Below the pieces are notes generated by a model that saw only the letters and a program-made list of their open reading frames with translations, had not been told where the DNA came from and did not search any database. A program made the position numbers and the translations under genes. 64,000 nt of DNA from Hoylesella pleuritidis JCM 14110 (GTDB lineage Bacteria; Bacteroidota; Bacteroidia; Bacteroidales; Bacteroidaceae), in NCBI RefSeq assembly GCF_000613725.1, contig NZ_BAJN01000013.1, positions 1-64,000 of the forward strand. Reading direction: 5' to 3'. Positions within the stretch are counted from its first letter, which is position 1, and every line of letters begins with the position of its first letter. Shown here in pieces: positions 1-8,938 of the stretch.

Positions 1-106
1 CCCCTCTTTCCGCAATGAGAGCGAAGTGGACACACAATGTCTGTTTCGCTCTTTGTGAAAAGAGACGTATCCCGATTAAAACAATTATAAAAACAACATA
101 AGAATA

Positions 107-1039
107 ATGAACCATCTGATTGTGAGATTTGCCATATCACTCCTCCTTTTACTCTGTTTCTCAATGACGATTACAGCCCAAAAACAGGGTGGTGAAGAAC
201 AGACGGCGCAGCAAGAGATACAGAACGGAAAACCAGATGCCGTTAATCGCAAGACAACTAACGGTAAATCGCAAGCCGAAAAACCATTAAATGCAGGGCA
301 AAAAACCGTTAATGATTCGGCTGTTGATAACAACCTGGCCGACAGTATGTTAGAAAGCACCATCACGTCGACACCGGATACGGATATCGAACCGATTGAA
401 AGTGCAGGATTTCACCAGGCTTTAAAGACCAAATTCATTGAAGGCAACGCCGGATTTATGTCGCTCGTGGCCCTGGCTTTGGTTATTGGATTGGCGTTTT
501 GCATCGAGCGAATCATCTACCTCAGTCTGTCCGAGATCAATGCCAAGCAGTTTATGCGCGATCTTGAAGCCAAAATCAATACCGGCGACATCGAAGCGGC
601 AAAGGATCTGTGCCGAGACACACGCGGGCCCGTGGCTTCCATCTGTTACCAAGGTCTCGTACGCATCGACGAGTCGATAGACAATATCGAGCGTTCGGTA
701 GCTGCTTACGGTTCGGTGCAGGCTGCCAACTTAGAAAAAGGCTGCTCGTGGATTACGCTTTTCATCGCGATGGCACCGTCATTAGGATTCCTCGGCACCG
801 TGATCGGTATGGTAATGGCTTTCGATCAGATTCAGTCAGCCGGCGACATCAGCCCTACCATTGTGGCTTCGGGAATGAAAGTGGCCCTCATCACAACGAT
901 TTTTGGTATCATCGTAGCCCTGATTTTACAGATATTCTATAACTATATCCTCTCCAAAATCGAGCATCTCACGTCGCAGATGGAAGAATCTGCCATCACG
1001 TTACTCGATTCGGTGATGAAGTATCAGTTGAAGAAATGA
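107..1039 (+). CDS. exbB: ExbB/TolQ-family proton channel protein
   Basis: MotA/TolQ/ExbB-family inner-membrane protein that, with ExbD, converts the proton gradient into energy for TonB-dependent outer-membrane receptors, of which this window holds several. A signal-like hydrophobic start (about residues 1-25, ending TITAQ) is followed by a polar Q/N/K/T-rich linker of about 80 residues. Then come a membrane segment (GFMSLVALALVIGLAF), a cytoplasmic region, and the two conserved C-terminal membrane segments (APSLGFLGTVIGMVMAF and VALITTIFGIIVALIL). The GFLGTVIGM stretch is typical of the family. The stop overlaps the next gene as ATGA, which implies translational coupling in a four-gene operon. 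The linker DNA (about 239-312) carries copies of the CCGTTAATCG motif found elsewhere in the window, so this linker may derive from a repeat. Confidence in family is high; the exact TonB partner is not visible. Confidence 0.93.
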   Translation: MNHLIVRFAISLLLLLCFSMTITAQKQGGEEQTAQQEIQNGKPDAVNRKTTNGKSQAEKPLNAGQKTVNDSAVDNNLADSMLESTITSTPDTDIEPIESAGFHQALKTKFIEGNAGFMSLVALALVIGLAFCIERIIYLSLSEINAKQFMRDLEAKINTGDIEAAKDLCRDTRGPVASICYQGLVRIDESIDNIERSVAAYGSVQAANLEKGCSWITLFIAMAPSLGFLGTVIGMVMAFDQIQSAGDISPTIVASGMKVALITTIFGIIVALILQIFYNYILSKIEHLTSQMEESAITLLDSVMKYQLKK

Positions 1040-1545
1040 AGCTCAGCAACATCCACCGATGGCCCGCCGAACGCCTGTCGCAACGTATACTCTACGTATT
1101 GATCGGGATGGCAACAGTGATTTTCTCACTGTTTTACGTCATCGGCTATGACCATCCGTATGCCATCAATCCCAACTTCAATGCACCGCTGTTCACAGAT
1201 GCGGTAATCTGGCTGATGTTTGTCCTCGTCTTAGGAGCCGTTGGACTTACTTTCTGGGCCGTTTGGACCGGTCTTCGCAAACGCGGAAAGAGCGGCCGGC
1301 TCGACAATAATATCCCTGTCAAACAGATTTCTTACGCTATTTCTATCGGCACCGTTGTGCTGGCGGCGGTCACTTTCGGACTCGGCTCTTCATCGGAGAT
1401 GCTGATCAACAGTCGGAAATATGCTGACACACTGTGGCTGAAAACCGCCGATATGTTCATTTATACGGGCGGACTGCTACTCATTGCAGCTGTTGCGGCC
1501 GTTGTTTACGGTGCAACACGCTATTACAGAAAGGAGAAACGATAG
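1036..1545 (+). CDS. Four-helix membrane protein between exbB and exbD, function unknown
   Basis: I do not recognise a named family. The 169-residue protein has four hydrophobic segments (around ILYVLIGMATVIFSLFYVIG, WLMFVLVLGAVGLTFWAVW, ISYAISIGTVVLAAVTFGLG and GGLLLIAAVAAVVYG). No catalytic motif is visible. The start overlaps the exbB stop as ATGA and exbD follows 3 bp after its stop, so it is almost certainly co-translated with the Exb complex. Small membrane proteins at this position in other Bacteroidota exb operons are known to me only as hypothetical proteins. An accessory or assembly role in the ExbB/ExbD complex is inference from position only. Confidence 0.8.
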   Translation: MKLSNIHRWPAERLSQRILYVLIGMATVIFSLFYVIGYDHPYAINPNFNAPLFTDAVIWLMFVLVLGAVGLTFWAVWTGLRKRGKSGRLDNNIPVKQISYAISIGTVVLAAVTFGLGSSSEMLINSRKYADTLWLKTADMFIYTGGLLLIAAVAAVVYGATRYYRKEKR

Positions 1546-1548
1546 CCA

Positions 1549-2076
1549 ATGTTTCGTCATCGCCCACGCCGAGTGCCCAGACTCAACACCACATCAACGG
1601 CCGACATCTCGTTTATGTTGTTGATTTTCTTCCTCGTTACCACGTCGATGGATGTGGATAAAGGGCTTTCGCGGCAGCTTCCGCCGCCCGATCTGCGCCC
1701 CCAAACGGAGGAAACGAATGTAGAAAAGCACAATCTGATGACGTTAGAAATCACAGCCGACAATCGATTATACATTGACCGGCATCCCGCTCGAATAGCT
1801 GACTTACGACAAACGGCGCTGCATTTCATCCAGAGTCGCGGCAAGCAGCATCTCTTTTCTATCTCCATAGATCCCAATTCGGGATACGATACTTACTTTC
1901 AGATGCAAAACGAACTGGTGGCTGCTTACAACATTGCCCGCAACGAATGGGCTTTGCGCAAGTTCGGACGCCGTTACAGCCTTTGCTCTCAGCAGCAACG
2001 CGAAGCCGTGAAGGCGCTTTGCCCGCAGCGAATAGCAGAGAATTACGATGCAAAAAGGGAAGGAGGAGACCGATGA
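1549..2076 (+). CDS. exbD: ExbD/TolR-family biopolymer transport protein (first copy)
   Basis: ExbD family: one N-terminal membrane segment and a periplasmic domain that works with ExbB to energise TonB. The N-terminus has the usual short basic cytoplasmic tail and the motif RLNTTSTADISFMLLIFFLV, in which the Asp (residue 22) at the start of the helix is the expected proton-carrying residue. The 175-residue length is somewhat longer than a minimal ExbD because of a C-terminal extension rich in R, Q and A. It sits 3 bp after the unknown membrane protein and overlaps the second exbD by 4 bp (ATGA), so the operon is translationally coupled throughout. Confidence 0.93.
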   Translation: MFRHRPRRVPRLNTTSTADISFMLLIFFLVTTSMDVDKGLSRQLPPPDLRPQTEETNVEKHNLMTLEITADNRLYIDRHPARIADLRQTALHFIQSRGKQHLFSISIDPNSGYDTYFQMQNELVAAYNIARNEWALRKFGRRYSLCSQQQREAVKALCPQRIAENYDAKREGGDR

Positions 2077-2534
2077 GCAGATTTCGTCGTCGTACGCACA
2101 GCGTGCCCGGACTCAATACTTCGTCGCTTCCGGATCTCATTTTCACCGTTCTTTTCTTCTTTATGATCGTTACTCATATGCGTAAAACGGTCTTAAAGGT
2201 GCATTTTCAAGTACCGCAGGGCACCGAACTGACGCGATTAACCAAGAAGTCGGCTGTCTCTTACATCTACATCGGAAAACCTTCGAGGGATATGCAAGCT
2301 ATTGCCGGTACCGAACCCCGCATCCAATTGAACGACAAATTCGCGTCGGCCGAAGACATAACTGATTATATGGAGACCGAACAAAACCGTATGTCGCCCG
2401 AAGACCGGCAGCAAATGACGGTTTCGATCAAGGCCGACAAGCATACGAAAATGCACGTAATGACCGACGTCAAACAAGCATTGAGACAGGCTAAAGCCCT
2501 GCGCATAAGCTATTCGGCCGTTTCTCGGAAGTGA
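2073..2534 (+). CDS. exbD: ExbD/TolR-family biopolymer transport protein (second copy)
   Basis: Second ExbD paralogue. I chose the ATG at 2073 because it overlaps the preceding stop as ATGA, is preceded by a purine-rich AGGAGGAG site at 2061-2068, and gives the canonical start MSRFRRRTHSVPGLNTSSLP. An in-frame upstream start at 1947 would only translate the previous gene out of frame. The helix motif LPDLIFTVLFFFMIVTHM keeps the functional Asp. The 153-residue length is normal for ExbD. Paired, non-identical ExbD proteins are common in Bacteroidota exb operons and may form a mixed ExbD dimer inside the ExbB pentamer (inference). A TonB gene does not follow. Confidence 0.92.
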   Translation: MSRFRRRTHSVPGLNTSSLPDLIFTVLFFFMIVTHMRKTVLKVHFQVPQGTELTRLTKKSAVSYIYIGKPSRDMQAIAGTEPRIQLNDKFASAEDITDYMETEQNRMSPEDRQQMTVSIKADKHTKMHVMTDVKQALRQAKALRISYSAVSRK

Positions 2535-2582
2535 AAATAAAGCGAATCTTTACTCATTATGTTACAAAATACGATTGATTTA

Positions 2583-2613
2583 TTGCGAATATCGTTACTT
2601 TGTTTTATCTTTG
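2583..2613 (+). promoter_or_regulatory. Bacteroidota-type promoter of the Lrp-family gene
   Basis: TTG at 2583-2585 and TATCTTTG at 2606-2613 are separated by 20 bp and match the Bacteroidota -33 TTTG/-7 TAnnTTTG consensus. The predicted transcription start near 2618-2620 leaves only about 12 bases before codon ATA 2632, which bears on the start choice for the gene. Confidence 0.6.
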
Positions 2614-2631
2614 CAAACAAATTAACATCAA

Positions 2632-3123
2632 ATAGGACATCACGGTTTAGACTTATTGGATAAGAAGATCCTTACTCTTATCGGAGAAGATGCACGCATT
2701 CCATTCCTCGAAGTGGCTCGTGCGTGTAACGTAAGTGGCGCTGCCATTCATCAGCGCATTCAAAAACTCATTAACCTCGGTATCTTAAAGGGATCTCAGT
2801 TTATCATCGATCCAGAGAAAGTAGGTTATGAAACGTGTGCATTTGTCGGTCTCCACCTCAAAGATCCAAACACATTCGACCGCGTAGCAAATGAATTGCG
2901 CAAAATACCCGAGGTCGTAGAGTGCTACTGTCCGACAGGAGACTTCGATCTGTTCGTCAAGATTTACGCTTTCAACAACCATCACTTGGCTGATATTATT
3001 CACGATAAGATACAGCCTTTGGGCCTTTCGGGTAGCGATACTATCATCTCTTTTAATACGATGATTCACCGACAACTACCCATCGCGAAGATTCCCGTAG
3101 AGTCGGAAGAGGAAGAAGGCTAA
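2632..3123 (+). CDS. Lrp/AsnC-family transcriptional regulator
   Basis: DNA-binding regulator with an N-terminal winged helix-turn-helix (DARIPFLEVARACNVSG then AAIHQRIQKL) and a C-terminal AsnC/RAM ligand-binding domain (from about VGYETCAFVGLHLK, through EVVECYCPTGDFDLFVKIYA). Proteins of this group usually sense amino acids or related effectors and act as oligomers; the targets here are unknown. There is no ATG in the right place. The reading frame is open upstream to a stop at 2623, and the protein aligns by eye with Bacteroides relatives beginning MGHH-LD if ATA at 2632 is the start (ATA GGA CAT CAC GGT TTA GAC). A shorter product could begin at TTG 2656. It is a single gene with its own promoter and terminator. 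Confidence 0.88.
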   Translation: MGHHGLDLLDKKILTLIGEDARIPFLEVARACNVSGAAIHQRIQKLINLGILKGSQFIIDPEKVGYETCAFVGLHLKDPNTFDRVANELRKIPEVVECYCPTGDFDLFVKIYAFNNHHLADIIHDKIQPLGLSGSDTIISFNTMIHRQLPIAKIPVESEEEEG

Positions 3124-3156
3124 GTCGCCACATCTTTTATAAATATCGAAACAAGG

Positions 3157-3195
3157 CATTGCCAAGCTGACTTTGTTTGGCAATGTTTATATTTT
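3157..3195 (+). terminator. Intrinsic terminator after the Lrp-family gene
   Basis: Inverted repeat CATTGCCAA (3157-3165) and TTGGCAATG (3177-3185) followed by a T-rich run (TTTATATTTTT), 34 bp after the stop codon. Confidence 0.7.
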
Positions 3196-3373
3196 TGCTG
3201 TCATCGGCAAGATTTTTCACGACAGACAAATCAACACCTGAGTACGGATACCGATTACAGGAGAAGTATTTTCTTTCATCCCAATTCATAGCTTAGAGAT
3301 CCGCTTGTATCTACCTGTTAATCAAATAGATACAAATGGTGTTATAATTAACGGTCAATCGCGGCACAAATAA

Positions 3374-3433
3374 CCGTTAAACGGCGTGCGTTTAACGGCT
3401 TTTTGCAAGGCGTTTAACGGTCTTTTGCAAAAC
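3374..3433. repeat. GTTTAACGG element: hairpin plus 22-bp direct repeat
   Basis: A perfect inverted repeat, CCGTTAAACG (3374-3383) and CGTTTAACGG (3389-3398), encloses the loop GCGTG and is followed by CTTTTT. The unit GCGTTTAACGG-(C/T)-TTTTGCAA then recurs with a 22-bp period (cores at 3389 and 3411). Related copies lie at 11518-11596, 22021-22110 (inside tamB) and 47098-47163. The hairpin plus T-tract could act as a terminator on the + strand. Confidence 0.75.
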
Positions 3434-3656
3434 GGTCGACGATACAACGAAAAAAGATAAGAACCTAATTCCTTTCTGTTTTTTCTGCAATAATTCCACG
3501 ATGATATTATAAACAAAATCTTTAAAATACTTATATTTTGCAAAGCAGAGATTGAAAACAGCAACATTTATTATTCATTTCCTTTTGTTTTAACTGTCTT
3601 TAATACAAAAAAAACAAATCGAAAGGTTTTTATGCGAGTATTATTGGATTTTTAAT

Positions 3657-3664
3657 TATTTTTG
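3657..3664 (+). promoter_or_regulatory. Candidate -7 element for susC1
   Basis: TATTTTTG matches TAnnTTTG 67 bp before the susC1 start, but no clear TTG lies about 20 bp upstream, so this is tentative. Confidence 0.35.
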
Positions 3665-3731
3665 TCTCGTAAATCAGGTTATACCGAGATTTATCGAAAC
3701 AAACAAATTTATAACTACAACCCAAAGTATT

Positions 3732-6700
3732 ATGCAACTATCAAAAGCCTTAGCAACCTCTTTGCATTGTGCTGTATACGGGGCGGTCTTATCACTGTTC
3801 GCACCCGCATTACAGCAAACGGCAACTGCCGGCGGCATTCCCACAAGCGCGAATGTCAATCGTATTGCAAGCGGATCAAACGCTTCAAAGACTCCGGGGA
3901 GCCCCGCACCCGTTCAGAAAACATTCAAAATCGTGGGCGTTGTAACAGACTCTAAGACCGGCGATCCATTAGTCGGAGCAACCATTAAACTTTTAGGAAC
4001 TTCTGTAGGAGCCGTTACCGATGTCGACGGTCGGTTTGAAATCCAAGCCGCCAAAGGATCAACTTTAGAAGTGTCGTATCTCGGTTACACCACCAAAAAA
4101 ATCAAAGTAAGTGACGTCAAGGTACTTTCCATCACCCTTTCCGATGATGTTCAGACATTGGAAGGAGCCGTTATCACAGCTTTCGGAACAACTCAGAAGA
4201 AAGAAACGGTAACCGGATCTATTCAGACTGTTCGTCCGGCAGACTTGAAAGTACCAGCAACCAACTTGTCAACAGCGTTTGCCGGCCGCCTTTCGGGTGT
4301 TATTGCCTATCAGCGCAGCGGCGAACCGGGCAACAACGGAGCCAATTTCTTCGTACGCGGCATATCCACAATGAGCGGTGCTACATCTCCGTTAATCGTG
4401 ATGGACGGCGTAGAGATCTCACACGCAGACCTTAATGCCATCGACCCTGAGATTATCGAAAGCTTCTCTGTACTGAAAGATGCAACGGCAACAGCAATGT
4501 ATGGTACGCGCGGAGCTAATGGCGTGCTCATCATCAAGACCAAATCGGGGGCCGATCTCGATCATCCTATAATCGGACTGCGCGTGGAAAACTGGATTAA
4601 TACACCCACCAAGCGTCCCAGAACAGTAGACGGCGTCACCTTTATGCGTATGTATAACGAGGCCGTTACTAACCAACAGTCGGGCGACGTGCTCTATTCG
4701 GAAGACAAAATCAATGGAACAATCAAAAAACTGAATCCTTATGTTTATCCCAATGTCGATTGGTATAAGGAGATTTTCAAAGAAGTGACTTGGAACCAAC
4801 GTGCTAATTTCAACGTGCGCGGCGGTACGGCAAAGATCACTTACTTTATGAACATCAACGCAAGTCACGAGACCAGTATGCTGAGAGACGTCTCAGGAAA
4901 GTATTTTTCCTATCACAACGGTACGAGTTATATGAAATATGCCTTCCAGAACAACGTAGACTTCCACCTCTCCAAGACTGCAACGCTGGCGTTGCACCTC
5001 AATGTTCAGATGAACAATATGCACGGAATGCTGGTTAATGATAAAGGTGATGGACTTAAAAAAGTGTTCGATGGCATTATGGGAGCTAATCCGGTAGACT
5101 TCCCGATTATGTATCCCAAGGGCAATGATGAATGGTATCATTGGGGCTCTTTGCAGGCAGGAAACTACAATCCGGATAATCCTATGGCCCTTGCAACTAC
5201 CGGTTACAGAGATGTTTTTGAAAGTACGGTGGTGGCTAACCTCAACTATGACCAGAAATTAGACTTTATTACCAAGGGATTATCATTCAAAGCCTTGTTC
5301 TCTTTTAAAAACTGGACTAAAAATCATAAATACAGGGTTCAGAATTACAACAGATACCAGCTAACGGATTACGCCGCTAACGGAGCCGCCGAGGGCGGAT
5401 ATGATATGACCATTAAGCCGATCGGCGTACCACAAAAGTATTTATTGAATAATTATTTCGGCACATCGGGCGACCGCCGGTATTATTTTCAGGCGTTTCT
5501 TGATTATAACCGGAGGTTCGGAGATCACAATGTGGGCGGAATGATACTGTTCAATATAGATGAATATAACTCTAATGTCAATTTCGATTTCCTCTCATCG
5601 CTCCCCAAACGCAGGATGGGCTTTGCCGCACGAGCCTCTTACGACTATAAATCCCGCTATTTATTGGAACTCAATGCGGGCTACAACGGGTCTGAAAGTT
5701 TCGCAAAAGGCCACCGCTGGGGATTCTTCCCGTCGGTTTCTTTGGGATGGAATGTCGGCGAAGAAGCGTTTTTCGAACCGATCAAGAAATTCGTCCAGCA
5801 ATTGAAGTTACGCGGTTCCTACGGCTTGGTTGGTAATGATCAAGTGGAAAAAGCCCGTTTTGCGTACCAAGCTATTGTAAATCTGACCGGCAGTCCATCG
5901 TATACTACGGGTTACGGAGGGCAAGGACGCACACTCAGCGGACCAGCTTTTAATAGATTCGAGAATCCTAATCTCACGTGGGAAGTAGGTCATAAGCTGA
6001 ACGTCGGAATAGATCTTCGCCTCTTTGATGCATTAAATATCACCGTGGATGCATTTCAAGAAATTCGCGATCACATCTTCCAGGCCAAAGGTTCGATACC
6101 GAATTATTTTGGAACAGCAGCTACAACAATCTACGGAAACCTTGCAAAAGTCAAGAACTGGGGTATTGATTTAGCTACGAATTACGGCAAGAAAATCAAT
6201 GACGACTGGTCTGTTGAATTCCGAGGAACATTCACCTTTGCACGCAACAAGGTGTTAGAATATGATGAAGCAGCAGACACTCGCCCCGCATTGAGACAGG
6301 TAGGAAGAAGCCTGAACACCTATCTCGGCTATGTGGCAAATGGTTTATACATCGACGAAGCAGATATTGCTCACAGTCCGAAGTCAACACTCGGCAACAT
6401 TGCAATAGCTCCCGGCGACGTGAAATATAAGGATCAGCCCGACCAAAACGGAGAATATGACGGTAAAATCGATGCCAACGATCGTGTACCAATCGGCCGT
6501 CCATATATTCCGGAAATCGTTTACGGCTTCGGACCATCCATCTCTTATAAGAAATGGGACCTTTCTTTCTTCTTCCAAGGACAAGCAAACGTGAGCCTGA
6601 TGATGAGTGATTTCGAGCCATTCGGTACACAAAGCAAGCGGAATGTCTTGCAATGGATTGCAGATGATTATTGGAGCAAAGATAATCAGAACCCGAACGC

Positions 6701-6961
6701 TCGCTATCCGCGTCTGACCAAGTATAACAATCATAACAATATGCAAGCATCTACCTATTGGTTGCGCAATGCTGCATTCCTTCGTTTGAAGAATTTAGAG
6801 GTAGGTTACAAGTTCAAATTCGGTCGAATCTATGCCAGTGCGACCAACATCGTGACTTTCTCTGGCTTTAAACTCTGGGATCCGAAATGGGAGGAGGAGC
6901 CGGAATGTCATATCCTCTGCAACGAACGTTCAACATCGGTCTTCAACTAACATTCAAATAA
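3732..6961 (+). CDS. SusC/RagA-family TonB-linked outer-membrane protein (susC1), 3' frame break
   Basis: Outer-membrane TonB-dependent importer that works with the SusD lipoprotein encoded next. In order: signal-like N-terminus with a Gly/Ser/Ala-rich stretch to about residue 60, a carboxypeptidase-regulatory-like beta-sandwich (FKIVGVVTDSKTGDPLVGAT and following), the plug domain (ending in AMYGTRGANGVLIIKTKSG) and the 22-strand barrel. The uninterrupted frame stops at 6950 with an atypical tail. Restoring one base near 6883-6887 (GATCCGAAATG read as GAT CCn GAA ATG) gives an ending with MSYPLQRTFNIGLQLTFK and stop at 6959-6961, which is the normal last beta strand. I therefore give the full extent, about 1,076 residues. 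The substrate is unknown; no glycosidase is nearby. The susD1 start is 19 bp downstream. Confidence 0.9.
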
Positions 6962-6980
6962 ACGCTTAACAGAAAACAAA

Positions 6981-8915
6981 ATGAAAGCTATATATCAATT
7001 TATCATTGTCGCGGTAACAGCTCTCTGTTTCTCCTCGTGCGATTTCTTAGACATCGTTCCCGATGAGAATGCCACGACCAAAGACACTTATTCCGATAAG
7101 GATAAGGCCGAGAAGTATCTCTATTCCTGCTATGGCTACCTGCCGCAATGCAACGTTGCATCGGCTTCTCTCGACTTATTGACCGGCGACGAAATCGTAA
7201 CCTCATTCGAACACGAGACATTCGCCTCCTTTCCTAAGGGTAATTACACAGCCTATAGTCCTGTAATCTCTTACTGGGATTCATTCTTTCAGGGTATCAG
7301 ACAGTGTTATATGTTCCTCAATGTCATTGACAAGACACCTGGATTAGATGACGCTTTGAAGACGGATTACAAAGCCCAGACCCACTTTCTCATTGCATAC
7401 TATCACTATATGTTGGCTCGTTGCTATGGCCCTATCATCTTAGTACGAGAAGAACCCAATATAGAGACACCCATCAAAGACTATGCTCACCGCTCGCCTT
7501 ATGATGAATGCGTGCAATGGATATGTGATAAATTAGACGAAGCAGCCAAAGATTTGCCCGCCATTCGGCCGCAGATACAGTATGGCTTGGCCACAAACGT
7601 AGCGGCAAAAGCTGTAAAAGCCAAGATGCTTCTTTATGCTGCATCTCCGCTTTTCAATGAACAGGCTCCTGTTTTGTATAAGAATATGAAAGATCCGGAC
7701 GACGGAACATTGCTGATGCCATCTTCTTACGATCCCAATAAATGGGTAAAGGCGCGCGATGCAATGAAAGAAGCTATCGAGCTTGCAGAACAAAACGGCT
7801 ATCACTTGTATACAAAACAAGACCGATACATCGGCGATAACAACAAGAATCAGTATCCCGCAGCTGGCTATAACCGTTGTATGCGCCTGCTGAATCTCGA
7901 CTATCAGGACGTGAATCCAGAAGTTTTGCTAGCCGAAACACGCAGCGGCGGATGGTACGGAATACAAAACAAGTCTATGCCTTACAACGATTCGGGATCG
8001 GCTTGGAATGGAATCTGCCCCACTTGGGCTATGCTCAACCGCTTCTATACGAAGAACGGTCTTCCTTGGGACGAAGATCCGGAGTTTAAAAACACTGACA
8101 AGATGAAGGTGGTTACGATCGATGATGCCCACGCAGACGAAGGACAAGTAGGCCAAAAGACATTAGCCTTCAACTTAGACCGTGAACCTCGCTATTACGC
8201 TTGGGTGGCTTTTCAAGGCGGGTACTATGAATTGCAGAACGATCCGGTTAATCCTGCCTATACGATGAGCAACGGACAGAAGAATACTTCCGACTCTCGT
8301 GTGGTCTGTAACTTCCTTCTCGGTGGTAATTGCAGCCGCGGAACTGTCACTCAAAAGCGGCCGGGCAACTACTCACCGGGCGGTTATCTCAACAAGAAAT
8401 TCGTCAGTCCGAACACCGTTGTGGCTTCCAGTGGAGGCGGATCACGCGAAGAGAGTCCATTCCCGGTTATCCGTTTGGCAGACCTTTACCTCGGATATGC
8501 CGAAGCCTGCATTGAAACGGGAGACTTAGAGACTGCCAAAACTTATATAAATAAGGTGAGAGTGCGTGCAGGAATACCCACCGTTGAAACTTCGTGGAGT
8601 GCTGTCGGCGTAACGTTAGACCAAGCTAAGCTGCGGCAAATAGTACGACAGGAGCGGATGGCAGAACTCTATCTCGAATGTCAGAACTTCTGGGATATGC
8701 GTCGCTGGATGCTCGGTGAGAAATATTTTAACGTGAAAGTCAAAGGGTTGAACATCGATGCAACGACGGTAGAAGAGCTTGCAAATATTAAAGAAATCAA
8801 TTTCGAGCGTAAGTTCGAGGCTCCCACACAGTATCTATTGCCTATACCCCTCGGCGATATTAATAAAAATCCGCACCTGGTCAACAATCCCGGCTACACG
8901 GGCGACCACAGATAA
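6981..8915 (+). CDS. RagB/SusD-family nutrient-binding lipoprotein (susD1)
   Basis: Surface lipoprotein that caps the SusC channel and captures substrate. The signal peptide ends in a lipobox (ALCFSSC, acylated Cys near residue 20). The N-terminal SusD-like region (FLDIVPDENATTKDTYSD), TPR-like helices (ARCYGPIILVREEP) and the C-terminal RagB/SusD region (RLADLYLGYAEACIETGD; ERMAELYLECQNFWDMRRW) are all present. At 644 residues it is longer than a typical 500-600 residue SusD. It lies 19 bp after susC1 and 23 bp before a third lipoprotein, so the three form one operon. Substrate cannot be read from sequence. Confidence 0.94.
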   Translation: MKAIYQFIIVAVTALCFSSCDFLDIVPDENATTKDTYSDKDKAEKYLYSCYGYLPQCNVASASLDLLTGDEIVTSFEHETFASFPKGNYTAYSPVISYWDSFFQGIRQCYMFLNVIDKTPGLDDALKTDYKAQTHFLIAYYHYMLARCYGPIILVREEPNIETPIKDYAHRSPYDECVQWICDKLDEAAKDLPAIRPQIQYGLATNVAAKAVKAKMLLYAASPLFNEQAPVLYKNMKDPDDGTLLMPSSYDPNKWVKARDAMKEAIELAEQNGYHLYTKQDRYIGDNNKNQYPAAGYNRCMRLLNLDYQDVNPEVLLAETRSGGWYGIQNKSMPYNDSGSAWNGICPTWAMLNRFYTKNGLPWDEDPEFKNTDKMKVVTIDDAHADEGQVGQKTLAFNLDREPRYYAWVAFQGGYYELQNDPVNPAYTMSNGQKNTSDSRVVCNFLLGGNCSRGTVTQKRPGNYSPGGYLNKKFVSPNTVVASSGGGSREESPFPVIRLADLYLGYAEACIETGDLETAKTYINKVRVRAGIPTVETSWSAVGVTLDQAKLRQIVRQERMAELYLECQNFWDMRRWMLGEKYFNVKVKGLNIDATTVEELANIKEINFERKFEAPTQYLLPIPLGDINKNPHLVNNPGYTGDHR

Positions 8916-8938
8916 CATACACTTAAACGTTGAATAAG

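Larger units (their letters stand above)
3124..3731. other. Intergenic region between the Lrp-family gene and susC1
   Basis: A 608-bp gap without a convincing gene. It holds the regulator's terminator (3157-3195), a GTTTAACGG repeat cluster (3374-3433) and A/T-rich promoter DNA before susC1. A short reverse-strand open frame at 3355-3567 crosses the repeats and looks like chance. Confidence 0.6.

Noticed and set aside
18-52. Inverted repeat AGAGCGAA/TTCGCTCT at the window start as a terminator of an upstream gene
   Set aside because: The upstream gene is outside the window and only a short T-stretch follows, so its role cannot be judged.
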